Positions 15,751-25,252 of a stretch of DNA of 64,000 bases are shown piece by piece. The position numbers were made by a program, and so were the translations under genes. Each line of letters opens with the position of its first letter. Positions within the stretch are counted from its first letter, which is position 1. The notes under the pieces are model-generated. The model was not told where the DNA came from and did not search any database. It saw nothing but the letters and a program-made list of their open reading frames with translations. This DNA comes from Pleurocapsa sp. CCALA 161 (lineage in GTDB: Bacteria; Cyanobacteriota; Cyanobacteriia; Cyanobacteriales; Xenococcaceae). The DNA is taken from assembly GCF_003003995.1 (NCBI RefSeq), contig NZ_PVWF01000006.1, positions 1 to 64,000 of the forward strand. The letters are read 5' to 3'.

Positions 15751-17490
15751 CTAATTGCTTAAAGTATTCACTCGATTCATAAGAATTTTTGTTTCCGATG
15801 CTCCTGCTTGCTTGAGTTTGCGAGTCATCTGCAAACTTATGACGGTAATAGCTAACCATTGACCTAAAATAGCTACAGCGATCGCAGCAAAAGAAACATA
15901 TTCAGTAGCAGTAATAGGAACAAAGCTCAACAGCCAGACTTGAGGAATTGTTCTGATGGTAAGTTCGGCCACTCCTAAACAGACTGGAGGTAAGATAATC
16001 ATTGATGCCACGGCAACAATTGACCAGATGACTCTTTTACGAGTTTTGAGGGTTAAGAGAAACTGAGCAATTACGGCATAAAGTAAGATATTTGTCGTAC
16101 TAAGGATTAATCCCCAAAAAATATACTGGTAGCTAGGAGGCAGAATCAGAAAAATTGAAGGAGTAATAAAAATAATGGCGATCGCTAAATTAATGGCAAT
16201 GGCGACTGTTGCAGGGCTATTATCCCCCAACACTAGTTCCTTCCAGAGAGAATTGCCGTGATTTTGATGACGATACCGCGCCCAATCGTAGAGAGTTTGA
16301 CGATGAGGGCTCAAAGCAAAGATTAGTCCCAAACCAAATAAGCTTAAACAAACCTGTAAGAAAATAAAGTTGTTGCTGATGAGATAGGTATCATCATGAA
16401 TTGTAGCCAGGTTAGATTCAGTTTGAAGTGTAAAACCAAGAGCAATTGGCGCAAACCAAGCAGTCAGCCAATAACTATTAACTTTACTAAGTATAGTCTT
16501 CTCAGGATTATGAAAGCGGCGTTTTAAGATTGCCCAACACCAATATGTCCACAAGCTAAAATTCAAGAAAATTAAGCCGATCCCTATAGTAGTTTTAGTC
16601 CATAAAGCTTGTCCGTAAAAAGATAATTCGGCTAAATTGTCTGTAGACAGAAAGTCAATTGTGCCGAAGCGTAAATGACTAGCATCGATTAAGTAGGTTA
16701 AAAGTATTGCTGGATTAAACATTAAAGTCCAGGCTAAAAAATGAGCTAATTTCGCATGTCCATCAACCAGGATGGCAGTTGCAAACAGTAGCAAAAATCC
16801 GAGCAAACCGCTAGCAAACCACGATTTCAAGCCTGATACGCCAAAATCGAGTAAACTCCACAGCAACGCTAGACAATAAAAAAACGCACAGCTAGCCAAG
16901 ACTGTCAAATCGAAAGCCAGAATTAGAGTTAAGGGAATATGAGACTGTAATCCTGCCACCAAATGTAAAGGTAATAATAAGGCGATCGCCGTATAAACTA
17001 GAATTGGTACACCCAAAATTTTGCCGAGTAAAACACTGCCAGCAGATTGAGGAGTAAGACGGATAAAGTTAAGCGTGCCTCTTTCTTCTTCTCTAACTGT
17101 GTCGGCAATCAATAGATAAGTACCGATTACTAGCAAGGCAAAAATACCAATAATACTCAGAATAATAAATAAATCCAGCCACCATAGCTGCCAGTTAATT
17201 ACCCAATTACCAGCCTCATTTTGAGCATAGCAAACCTGATTACTATACTCTTGATAGATCACAGTCATGCCATAGCGACCACACTGAGTAGCTGCCAGCT
17301 TAAGATCTGGTAACTGACCTAGCAAAAAAATAACTGTAATGAACTGAACAATTGCAGCGATCGCCGCGACCATCACCATGTTTCTGGTTTTGAGCTTACC
17401 TTGAATCTCTCGAAACAACTGGGGATTACTGTCTAAAAGCTTTGACCAGAGAGAATTGGGAGTGCTAAACAGTCTGATGTTTTGTTTCAT
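15751..17490 (-). CDS. ABC-2 type transporter permease
   Basis: A 579-residue membrane protein with about twelve hydrophobic helices. The segment TVREEERGTLNFIRLTPQSAGSVLLGKILG (after residue 130) is the classic ABC-2 permease motif that follows the first helices and contacts the ATPase. It starts 13 bases after the ATPase stop, so the two form an exporter pair. Substrate is unknown. The protein seems to carry two sets of six helices in one chain, so it could act without a second permease. Confidence 0.85.
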   Translation of the reverse strand: MKQNIRLFSTPNSLWSKLLDSNPQLFREIQGKLKTRNMVMVAAIAAIVQFITVIFLLGQLPDLKLAATQCGRYGMTVIYQEYSNQVCYAQNEAGNWVINWQLWWLDLFIILSIIGIFALLVIGTYLLIADTVREEERGTLNFIRLTPQSAGSVLLGKILGVPILVYTAIALLLPLHLVAGLQSHIPLTLILAFDLTVLASCAFFYCLALLWSLLDFGVSGLKSWFASGLLGFLLLFATAILVDGHAKLAHFLAWTLMFNPAILLTYLIDASHLRFGTIDFLSTDNLAELSFYGQALWTKTTIGIGLIFLNFSLWTYWCWAILKRRFHNPEKTILSKVNSYWLTAWFAPIALGFTLQTESNLATIHDDTYLISNNFIFLQVCLSLFGLGLIFALSPHRQTLYDWARYRHQNHGNSLWKELVLGDNSPATVAIAINLAIAIIFITPSIFLILPPSYQYIFWGLILSTTNILLYAVIAQFLLTLKTRKRVIWSIVAVASMIILPPVCLGVAELTIRTIPQVWLLSFVPITATEYVSFAAIAVAILGQWLAITVISLQMTRKLKQAGASETKILMNRVNTLSN

Positions 17491-17503
17491 AATCTTGATT
17501 TAC

Positions 17504-18448
17504 CTACGAAGTCTGTTGATGTCCTAGTTTTAAAAAGATCGATTCGAGATCTTCTTGGCTGTGATGAAATTCGGTTAAAGGAATATCCGCCAGGACAAGG
17601 GATCGTAATAGCTCTGCACAGTCTGATGCTCCTCCCCTAAAATCAATCTTAAGACGATTATCAGCGATGATCTCCCAAGTCTTGACCAAGGAATTTTGAC
17701 TCAGTTGCTGTTGCAATATCTCCATCTTACCCAAAGTAGATAAAGTAAGTTGTTGACTAGATAACCTTTGATAAAGGTCGGTTAAAGAAGTACTTTCGAC
17801 CAAAAAGCCTAATTCCATTATCCCCACAGAAGTACAAAGTTCAGCTAAATCGCTCAAAACATGGGACGAAATCAAAATGGTCATACCTGCTTCTTGTAAA
17901 ACCTTAATAATCTGTCGAAACTGCTGTCTGGCGAGGGGATCTAACCCTGATACTGGCTCGTCTAATAACAGTAAGATTGGTTCATGAATAATTGTTCTAG
18001 CAAGGCTTAAACGCTGCTTCATCCCCCGTGAGAGGGTGGCAATCAGACTTTTACGCTTATTTTCTAACTGGACTAATTCCAATACCTCGTGGATGCGAAG
18101 ATGACGTTTTGGCTGTTTTAAGCGATATAGTCGAGCAAAATAATCGAGATAATCCCAAACGGTTAAATCGTCGTAGAGAGGAAAATCGTCAGGAAGATAA
18201 CCAATGCGTTGCTTCAATAGATGGTTAGAATCATCTCTTAACAAGCGATCGCCATGGAGATAAATTTCGCCTTTGGTGGGTTCTTCTGCCGTTGCCAGCA
18301 TTCTTATTAATGTGGTTTTGCCTGCACCATTAGGACCAATTAAACCATAAACTTCGCCAGCTTTAACCTGTAGATCGATCTCATTAACTGCAATATAACC
18401 TTCAAATCTTTTAGTCAAACCGTAGGTGGCGATCGCGAATTCTTTCAT
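17504..18448 (-). CDS. ABC exporter ATP-binding protein
   Basis: A 314-residue ATPase of the CcmA/DRA exporter group. Walker A GPNGAGKTT lies near residue 38-46, the Q-loop region is YLPDDFPLYDDLTV, the signature ATLSRGMKQRLSLART replaces the usual LSGGQ with LSRGM (common in this group), Walker B is LLLLDEPVSGLDP and the switch region is LISSHVL. A C-terminal domain of about 90 residues follows. It partners the ABC-2 permease 13 bases downstream, and follows the allA-like gene by 43 bases, so the three may be one transcript. Confidence 0.9.
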   Translation of the reverse strand: MKEFAIATYGLTKRFEGYIAVNEIDLQVKAGEVYGLIGPNGAGKTTLIRMLATAEEPTKGEIYLHGDRLLRDDSNHLLKQRIGYLPDDFPLYDDLTVWDYLDYFARLYRLKQPKRHLRIHEVLELVQLENKRKSLIATLSRGMKQRLSLARTIIHEPILLLLDEPVSGLDPLARQQFRQIIKVLQEAGMTILISSHVLSDLAELCTSVGIMELGFLVESTSLTDLYQRLSSQQLTLSTLGKMEILQQQLSQNSLVKTWEIIADNRLKIDFRGGASDCAELLRSLVLADIPLTEFHHSQEDLESIFLKLGHQQTS

Positions 18449-18491
18449 CGTTTAGGTACTGGCTTTGTTTGAGTTGGCTCGCTGTTAGCTG

Positions 18492-18983
18492 TTAAGCATC
18501 AATAATTTCAAACTTGATGTTTTGTCTGGTGGCAAAATTATGGGTAAAGTGATCGACTATGTTGGTATCACTCAGTTCTAGATTATAAAAGTCTACTGCT
18601 GGATGGTCGAAATATGGTCCTGCGTGCCAAGTGCCTACCTCTAGTTTAATAAAACAATCTCCTGGAATCCGAAACGCACGCAAGCGATTAAGATCTGGTT
18701 CAGCTTCTGATGGTGGACATACTGCCATCAACCAGTTTTTGCCGTTTAACGAACCTAAACACTGAGTACAGCTATGATGACGAGTGATCTGGGTAAAAGT
18801 TCTGCCTCGGCGCTCTAAATGCATAAGATAAAAGCGAGGAGTGCCGTTTTGTAGCTGTAAGATTGCATCATTTTGATCGAAAACTTTACCATCAGGAGAA
18901 GGGGTAATGATTTGACCGTAAGGTTTAAAGTTAGATTTGGTAATCGGGATCGCAGTTAGCTGTTTGACAGTTAGTAATGGCAT
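18492..18983 (-). CDS. allA: Ureidoglycolate lyase (AllA) family protein
   Basis: AllA splits ureidoglycolate to glyoxylate and urea in purine catabolism. The 163-residue cupin-like protein has typical family blocks: FKPYGQIITP at about 20-29, HHSCTQCLGSLNGKNWLMAV in the middle and the metal-type FIKLEVGTWHAGPY near residue 115, then a DFYNLEL strand. Other allantoin genes are absent here. It lies directly upstream of the ABC exporter genes on the same strand. The family assignment is firm; activity on ureidoglycolate in this organism is inferred. Confidence 0.88.
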   Translation of the reverse strand: MPLLTVKQLTAIPITKSNFKPYGQIITPSPDGKVFDQNDAILQLQNGTPRFYLMHLERRGRTFTQITRHHSCTQCLGSLNGKNWLMAVCPPSEAEPDLNRLRAFRIPGDCFIKLEVGTWHAGPYFDHPAVDFYNLELSDTNIVDHFTHNFATRQNIKFEIIDA

Positions 18984-19113
18984 AGAGTACTGGAGTAGAT
19001 AAGATACATCTTTTACTTACTTAACCTTACTCAAAACAGGAACAGAACAGAATAATTTGTAAGTTCAAGCTATCTTAAAATAGCAATTATATTTACCGTT
19101 GATTCAATAAACT

Positions 19114-19458
19114 ATGTTTGGAAAGTCCCCTCGTGAACCTCAAAAGCCTAATCTGTCAGATTTAAAAGATATTAAGCTGTCGCCACCGACACCTACTCCA
19201 GTTGATTTGACTTCTCCCCAAGATACTCTTTTGCAGACATCAGAGATCGAAGACAAAGAACTTGTTTCTACGGTAGAAAAAATTAGTCGGATTGTCTCAC
19301 CTTATTTTATTGCGATCGTTGGTTTGGCTTTATATGAAAATAATTTTTTGATCGGGACAATTTTGATCGTCGTTGGGATTCTTTCTTTACTGAAGATTTC
19401 GACTAATGATGTGGGCAACTTTTTAGAATGGCTGAAAAACTTTCTCGGCTTGAAATAA
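19114..19458 (+). CDS. Small membrane protein of unknown function
   Basis: I do not recognise this 114-residue protein. A polar, Pro-rich N-terminal half (SPPTPTPVDLTSP) is followed by two hydrophobic helices (about 62-80 and 82-96) and a short amphipathic tail ending FLEWLKNFLGLK. No conserved enzyme motif is seen. It lies alone on the plus strand between two minus-strand genes. The codon choice fits its neighbours, so I regard it as real. Confidence 0.6.
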   Translation: MFGKSPREPQKPNLSDLKDIKLSPPTPTPVDLTSPQDTLLQTSEIEDKELVSTVEKISRIVSPYFIAIVGLALYENNFLIGTILIVVGILSLLKISTNDVGNFLEWLKNFLGLK

Positions 19459-19491
19459 TCACCACCAGATTAGTTAGATTAGTTAGATTAG

Positions 19492-20406
19492 TTATCTATT
19501 TTTGGGTCGAAAACAAACTAGAGCAGCGATCGCTTCTGCCAAAATACTAATCAGACGATAAAATGCTACAGCAGCAATTTCGCTGGGGAATTGGCTATTA
19601 TCTAACAGTCCGTAGGCGGTAACTTCAAATATTCCTAATCCTCCTGGTGCGCCAGGGACAATCAGACCCAATAGCCAGGCAAAGCTAAAGGAGGTAAACA
19701 GTTGGGGAATCTGCTGCCAGGTTACAGTTTGCAGTGCCACAAAAGTCAACACAAAGCCAATTCCGCGCAAAATGACAAAGCCCATTTCGCCCAAAAAAGG
19801 CACTAGCGGATATTTGGTTAATTCAATTGCCTCGGCGGCAGTAGCGTCGGCTTTATTTTTGCTGCGACTTAAACGATGTAAGAGGATATTCAGAATCCGA
19901 GGCTGAATACCAATTAAGATTGCCCCCAAGCCAGCAAACTGTAGCCAGCGAAGATCCCAGTTAATTGTCTCGCTCCACATACTGCTAACTAAGCCAATTA
20001 ATAAAGCTGCTGCTGCCATTAATAAAGGCTCTAACAGCACGCTCAAGGTTGCAGCACCTCTAGAGCCACCTTTTTTGCAGACGGCGCTAATTCTGCCGTA
20101 AAAGTGCCAGATATTGCCAGGGGAATACTTGGCAATGTTGGTGACCAGATAAATCCTGATACCTTCTTTAACCCCTAGTGGTTGCTTAAAGATAGCTACA
20201 ATCCAAATCCAGACCCAACCAGACCATATATGAGCAACGATGGTAATAATCACAGCGATCGCCAAAATCAACCAACTATAGGCATCAACCCGAATTGCTG
20301 CAACTTCAATCCAGCGCTCTTTTACTGTTTGAACCAGAAAGAATAAAACTCCTCCCAGAATAAACCAACGTAGATAAGGCTTAATCCGAACCAGTATATC
20401 TTTCAT
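19492..20406 (-). CDS. LPG synthase transmembrane-domain (UPF0104/YbhN-like) protein
   Basis: A 304-residue membrane protein with seven to eight helices, similar to the flippase half of lysylphosphatidylglycerol synthase (MprF) and to UPF0104 proteins. The recognisable parts are GIRIYLVTNIAKYSPGNIWHFYGRI (residues 84-108, the conserved N-x-x-x-x-x-PGN segment) and the Gly/Pro-rich LIVPGAPGGLGIFE near 250. It has no catalytic aminoacyl-transfer domain. In many bacteria such proteins move lipids or lipid-linked sugars across the membrane; the substrate here is unknown. Confidence 0.83.
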   Translation of the reverse strand: MKDILVRIKPYLRWFILGGVLFFLVQTVKERWIEVAAIRVDAYSWLILAIAVIITIVAHIWSGWVWIWIVAIFKQPLGVKEGIRIYLVTNIAKYSPGNIWHFYGRISAVCKKGGSRGAATLSVLLEPLLMAAAALLIGLVSSMWSETINWDLRWLQFAGLGAILIGIQPRILNILLHRLSRSKNKADATAAEAIELTKYPLVPFLGEMGFVILRGIGFVLTFVALQTVTWQQIPQLFTSFSFAWLLGLIVPGAPGGLGIFEVTAYGLLDNSQFPSEIAAVAFYRLISILAEAIAALVCFRPKNR

Positions 20407-20453
20407 GCACCTTTATACGGATAAGGAATTGCCTTGCTCCTAACTTGACTTAC

Positions 20454-23039
20454 TCAAATACCTAACTTAGACTCAATTCTAGCTAAAGAACTATTTGCCG
20501 CTTCCCAACCTGGGTTTAAATCTACTGCTTTTTGATAGTATTCTCTAGCATTGTCATACTGCAAGAGATATTCAGCAACAGAACCCTTACCGTACCAAGC
20601 TTCGTAGTAGTCGGGATTAATTGTTAGCGCCTGGTCATAGGAATTTACTGCTTGGTCATATAATCTAGTCGCTTTTTGCGTATTACCCAAGCCAATCAAG
20701 GCAGGAAGATAGTCGGGTTTAATTGCCAGGGCTTCATTGTAAGCCTCGATCGCCAGTTGATATTTTTTTTGCCGATAGTATACTTTACCTAAATTGTTCC
20801 AGGGTACAAAACTACGATTGGGATCGAGACTGATCGCTTTTTTAAAATCAGCAATGGCGCGATCGTACTCCATTATGCCAGTATAAGCTTCCCCTCGGTT
20901 ATTCCACAGCCAGATATTATCAGGAGCAATTTTAATTGATTGGTCATAAGCAGCGATCGCTGCACTATATTTTTTGAGGCTATAGAGAGTTAATGCTTTG
21001 CAGTTCCATAGCTGAGGGCTTTGATAGTGTTTTAAGGCAGTGCTACAGGTTTGTAATGCCCGTGGATAATCATTTAGCTGCCGTTCAGCCTTCGCTTTTT
21101 TCAACCATACCTGTTCAAAGTTTCTCACCTGTCCTCTGGTATTGGCTAACTTTCTTAGTCCATTCTCATAGTAATTAATTGCTTCTTGATACTGCTTTGC
21201 TTCTAGCTTGAGATCTCCTTTGTAAAATTCTAGAATTGCCACCCGCTGCGCCCATTGAGCCATGCCAATCAAAAGACCAAAGATGAGAATTGGAGCAATC
21301 AAAAGATATTTGTATAGACCTTTAAATCTGGACTTGTGCTTGATTTTTTTAAGGTCTTTGGTAACTCGATTAAGAGATTGATACCGCTGATTTTGATCGA
21401 GACAAATCATTTTATCCAAAATTTTGGCAAAGTTAGGACTAATTCTCGCTTTGCGATGCCAGAGAACTTCTCCAGTACGGGGATTTTTTTCTAATTTTTG
21501 CGGGGAAGTTCCTGTTAAAACATAAATCGCCGTCATGCCCAAGGCATAGATATCACTTGCACAGGTTGCTCTATCAGCAATTTGTTCTGGGGGAATATAT
21601 CCCGCTTTACTATTAGGAGTTAAATTAACTGCTTGGTTGACCAAACTAAAATCAACTAGAGTAACTTTCCCGTTATCGTTGCGCCGAATTAGGCTAGAGG
21701 GTTGAATATTACCATGAATAATCTGCTGTCGATGGAAAGGTTTTAGGGCGCTGGCAGTATTAATTAAGATATCAACTACTTCGGCTTCTGAGAGGATAAA
21801 CTGGTCTTCTACTGTTTGAGCTAGGTTTTTTCCCTCTATATATTCTTGAACGATAAAAATTTGCGATTCATCAACAAAATATTCAATTATCGCTGGAGTT
21901 CTTTGTTCCTTATCTATTGTTGATAAATGATTCAACCCAGTCATAATTTTTTGGGTAATCGCTGACAAGGAAACTTGAGAATTTTGTACTTTTAATATTT
22001 CCAGATAATAGCGATCGCGAAGCGTACCCGAAGGGTCATCGCTGTTTTGGGCTAAACTTGTAGCCACATAGGAGTTTACGTTTTGATTACCGCCTAAGTA
22101 CTTAACCATTTGGTATTTTCCCCCAATGGTTTTGCCAATCATTTGCAACGGTTCTAAATCATGCAGTACTTCCCTCGCATTTTGATAGCGTTGGGAAGGA
22201 CTCTCTGCCGTCATCCGATTGACAATTTTTAGAAAAGCCTCGCTAATGGCGATCTTTTGATTCCAGCAGATTGTCCCATCAGGTTCAGCCATTTCCCACT
22301 CTGTAGGTGACTTAGCCGTCATCCCAAAAACGACTGTTTTTCCCAAAGCATAAATATCACTGCTGTAGATTGGCTTACCATTATTTTGCTCTGGAGGCAT
22401 GTATCCAGGAGTCCCAATAATCTGAGTTTGCACCGTCTGTTTACTAACGTCAAAAGCCATCGTGCCGATTTCTTTAACTGCCCCGAAGTCAATCAGGATC
22501 ATCCTGCCATCTTCCTGTCGCCGAATTAAATTTGAGGGCTTAATATCACGATGAATAATACCCTGCTGATGAACCGATTTAAGAATGCCTAAAATATCTA
22601 CTAAAAAATCAACTGCTTGAGTTTCATTGAGCATGTGGCGATAAACTTCTTGCTCAAACTCTTCTCCTTCAATAAACTCTAAAACTAGATAAAACTGCTG
22701 ATTTTCTTCAAAATGACCGATAAATTCAGGAATTTGAGGATGTTTTCCCAGCCATTGTAGCACCATTGCTTCAGTTGCTAGGCGTTCTTTGGCACTAGCC
22801 CAAACCGAAGGACTGTTAAACTTTGGCTGTAATTGTTTGACAGCACATTTTACTCCAGACTGACGATCTAATGCTAAATAGGTGGTAGCAAACCCCCCGC
22901 TACCAAGTTCGCGAATAATCTCAAATCTTTGATTTAATACATCTCCTGTCTTGAGCGCCTTATAACCATACTCAGTAGAATGTTCAGCAGAAGAGTTTTG
23001 GGACTGGGAAATGGGAATAGTAAAGTCTGAGTCTGACAT
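20454..23039 (-). CDS. Serine/threonine protein kinase with a second pseudokinase domain and TPR repeats
   Basis: An 861-residue multi-domain protein. Domain 1 (about 39-296) is an active-looking Hanks kinase: LGSGGFATTY, Lys68 in AVKQL, HRDIKPSN with Asp165, DFG at 184-186, and PGYMPPEQ. Domain 2 (about 308-565) repeats the fold but is degenerate: the glycine loop is LGGNQNVNSY, HRD is HGN (442-444) and DFG is DFS (463-465), so it is probably a pseudokinase. A transmembrane helix (about 578-595) follows, then seven or so TPR units (about 600-861) outside the membrane. Residues 333-343 (SDDPSGTLRDR) are encoded by a HIP1 palindromic insert at 22011-22042. Two LivK-type receptor genes lie on either side at some distance. 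Confidence 0.92.
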   Translation of the reverse strand: MSDSDFTIPISQSQNSSAEHSTEYGYKALKTGDVLNQRFEIIRELGSGGFATTYLALDRQSGVKCAVKQLQPKFNSPSVWASAKERLATEAMVLQWLGKHPQIPEFIGHFEENQQFYLVLEFIEGEEFEQEVYRHMLNETQAVDFLVDILGILKSVHQQGIIHRDIKPSNLIRRQEDGRMILIDFGAVKEIGTMAFDVSKQTVQTQIIGTPGYMPPEQNNGKPIYSSDIYALGKTVVFGMTAKSPTEWEMAEPDGTICWNQKIAISEAFLKIVNRMTAESPSQRYQNAREVLHDLEPLQMIGKTIGGKYQMVKYLGGNQNVNSYVATSLAQNSDDPSGTLRDRYYLEILKVQNSQVSLSAITQKIMTGLNHLSTIDKEQRTPAIIEYFVDESQIFIVQEYIEGKNLAQTVEDQFILSEAEVVDILINTASALKPFHRQQIIHGNIQPSSLIRRNDNGKVTLVDFSLVNQAVNLTPNSKAGYIPPEQIADRATCASDIYALGMTAIYVLTGTSPQKLEKNPRTGEVLWHRKARISPNFAKILDKMICLDQNQRYQSLNRVTKDLKKIKHKSRFKGLYKYLLIAPILIFGLLIGMAQWAQRVAILEFYKGDLKLEAKQYQEAINYYENGLRKLANTRGQVRNFEQVWLKKAKAERQLNDYPRALQTCSTALKHYQSPQLWNCKALTLYSLKKYSAAIAAYDQSIKIAPDNIWLWNNRGEAYTGIMEYDRAIADFKKAISLDPNRSFVPWNNLGKVYYRQKKYQLAIEAYNEALAIKPDYLPALIGLGNTQKATRLYDQAVNSYDQALTINPDYYEAWYGKGSVAEYLLQYDNAREYYQKAVDLNPGWEAANSSLARIESKLGI
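22011..22042 (-). repeat. HIP1-containing palindromic insert inside the pseudokinase
   Basis: The block begins GCGATCGCGAAGCGTACCCG and continues AAGGGTCATCGC, with CCC/GGG arms and GCGAT/ATCGC ends. It is in frame and encodes SDDPSGTLRDR on the minus strand. Its first 19 bases are identical to the block at 29149. Confidence 0.75.
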
Positions 23040-23325
23040 GACATATCTGGACGCAAGATTTCTAAATTTTAGCGAACATTGGGTAAGTGAATATAACTAA
23101 TTTCAATTACTGCTAACGTTAACATAAAGAAAGACAATCTCTTAATTAGTCTATAGAATCTTGTAGCTTTTCTAGACAAATATTTATATATAACATACGA
23201 GTAAGCTTTGTCATAAAATTGTATCTCAGAAAACTCTGATTCACGCTAAAATTTTAGTCTGAATACTTAGGTAAAACCAACCTTAACCCTCGTCAGAGCT
23301 AAATTCTGCTTAAATAATTGATTTT

Positions 23326-23520
23326 ATGAGCTTTTTTCGCCAATACATAGCACCTTTTATGGTACTTTTAATTTTCTTAGCAGCTTTATTTGCTGTCAGT
23401 ATTCGCATTTTTCTGCCTTCAGATATGGCTGCTCCTGCCCCAATTTCTCAAATTGATTTACAGACCAACATTGCTCAAAACCCTGTGGAGAACTTTTTAG
23501 ACTTAGGCGCTACTAATTAG
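23326..23520 (+). CDS. Small single-pass membrane protein of unknown function
   Basis: A 64-residue protein starting MSFFRQYIAPFMVLLIFLAALF: one N-terminal helix (about 8-28) followed by a short polar tail (SQIDLQTNIAQNPVENFLDLG). No family is recognised. It is divergent from the kinase gene and precedes the second receptor gene by about 180 bases. The positive N-terminus and continuous helix suggest a real small protein, but evidence is limited to that. Confidence 0.45.
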   Translation: MSFFRQYIAPFMVLLIFLAALFAVSIRIFLPSDMAAPAPISQIDLQTNIAQNPVENFLDLGATN

Positions 23521-23702
23521 TAATTTGAAATATTTATCCTGAAAACCGATTAGATTAATATACTCAGTGTAAATCGTAAATAAAAGATAGCCTTTGATTG
23601 TCGAACAGCAATGTATTAAGTAAATTTGGTTCAAGATGTCTTATAAAAATGTAAGTTATCTTTTACAAAAATTAATTACTCTGACTAATTTTTATTGCTG
23701 TA

Positions 23703-25097
23703 ATGAGTCAAAAAAAAGAAAATGTAATTTTATTGTTATCACTCTTGATTACAACTAGTGTTATCAGTGCGGGTTTATGGTGGTTACTTGGTAGAAGAGA
23801 TCCAAAGATTGCCGACGGTGATTCGCCCACAATTGTTGCTTCTAGGGTTGTTGATAATGCTCCCAGCACAGGAGAGGAGATTTTATTTCAGCGAGATATT
23901 AATCCAGAAAAACAGGCTGCGGCTAAAGCGATCGCCGAACAAAATTATCCAGCAGCTGAATCTTTATTCAAGCAGTCGTTAAATAAGCAGCGCAACGATC
24001 CTGAAGCTTTAATCTATCTAAATAATGCTCAGATTGGCAAGAACGAAGCCTATAGTATTGCTGTTGCTGTTCCTATCGGTACTGAAGAGACTAGCTCTAA
24101 GGAAATTTTGCGGGGTGTGGCTCAAGCACAATTACAGATTAATCAGCAGGGAGGGATTAATGATGTTCCTCTTAAGGTGCTAATTGTTAATGATAATAAC
24201 GATCCCCAAACTGCCAAACAAATAGCCCAGGAATTAGCTAAGAATAAGGATGTTTTAGGAGTAGTGGGACATTTTTCCAGTGGGGTGACTTTAGCTGCTG
24301 CACCAATCTATGAACAAAATAAGTTAGTGGTAATTTCCCCTAGCAGCACTTCGGTTGCTATCTCTAATGCAGGTGAATATATCTTTCGTACTGTGCCGAG
24401 CGATCGCTTTACTAGTAGTGCCTTAGCTGAATATTTTTTAGATCGGCTTGAGTTGCGTCAGGCTGCCATTATTTATAACTCTCAAAGTGCCTACAGTAAA
24501 TCCCTCCAGGAAACTTTTACCACAGATGTCGTGAGCAATGGCGGTGAAATTGTCATGGAAGTAGATTTATCTGACAACAATTTTAATCCCGCGGAAACTC
24601 TCAAAACAGTAGAAAACCTAAATGCAGAAGCGCTAGTTTTTCTCAATGATTCGGTAACTATAGATAAAGCTTATCTATTGATGCAGTTGAACAACGGTAA
24701 GCTACCCTTGTTGGGAGGAGACAGTCTTTACAAACCCCAAACTCTACAGATCGCAGGAGAGAAAGCTAAAGGCTTAGTTCTAGGCGTACCCTGGCATGCT
24801 TTAGCAAGCCCAAATATCGAATTTACTGCTGCTGCCTACCGTCTGTGGGGAGGAGATGTTAACTGGCGTACGGCAATGGCTTATGATGCCACTCAAGCCT
24901 TAGCAAAGGGACTAGCACAAAACCCTAGCCGTTCAGGAATCCAAGCGATCCTATCAGACTCAGGCTTTAATATCTTGGAAGCATCAGGCAACCTGAAATT
25001 TTTGCAATCAGGCGATCGCAATGCTGCCGTTCAGTTGGTTGAAGTGCAGCCAGGCGATCGCTCTTCCTTTGGTTATGATTTTGTTCCTCTTAAGTAG
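23703..25097 (+). CDS. Membrane-anchored LivK-type receptor/ABC substrate-binding protein (paralogue B)
   Basis: A 464-residue paralogue of the protein at 11993-13450 with the same plan: N-terminal membrane anchor (about 8-29), a TPR-like helix pair (AIAEQNYPAAESLFKQSL, 77-94) and a receptor ligand-binding domain from about residue 120 (VAVPIGTEETSSKEILRGVA, GVVGHFSSGVTLAAAPIYEQ, SPSSTSVA, IFRTVPSDRFTSSALAEYF). It ends at YDFVPLK. No permease or ATPase genes are adjacent, so it may serve as a sensor or partner of the TPR-kinase rather than a transport subunit; that is inference from context. Confidence 0.86.
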   Translation: MSQKKENVILLLSLLITTSVISAGLWWLLGRRDPKIADGDSPTIVASRVVDNAPSTGEEILFQRDINPEKQAAAKAIAEQNYPAAESLFKQSLNKQRNDPEALIYLNNAQIGKNEAYSIAVAVPIGTEETSSKEILRGVAQAQLQINQQGGINDVPLKVLIVNDNNDPQTAKQIAQELAKNKDVLGVVGHFSSGVTLAAAPIYEQNKLVVISPSSTSVAISNAGEYIFRTVPSDRFTSSALAEYFLDRLELRQAAIIYNSQSAYSKSLQETFTTDVVSNGGEIVMEVDLSDNNFNPAETLKTVENLNAEALVFLNDSVTIDKAYLLMQLNNGKLPLLGGDSLYKPQTLQIAGEKAKGLVLGVPWHALASPNIEFTAAAYRLWGGDVNWRTAMAYDATQALAKGLAQNPSRSGIQAILSDSGFNILEASGNLKFLQSGDRNAAVQLVEVQPGDRSSFGYDFVPLK

Positions 25098-25252
25098 ACT
25101 GAGTTCGGGTTAAATTCAGTTTTGGGAACTCTTAACTTGCTCAAATTATCAAATGCTCAATGCTATTTGGCGTAACCAACAGAAACAGTTAATTGAAATA
25201 CAGGTTTAACTATAGCAATACTAGACAATGAATGTTAGGACGTTTTTTTATT

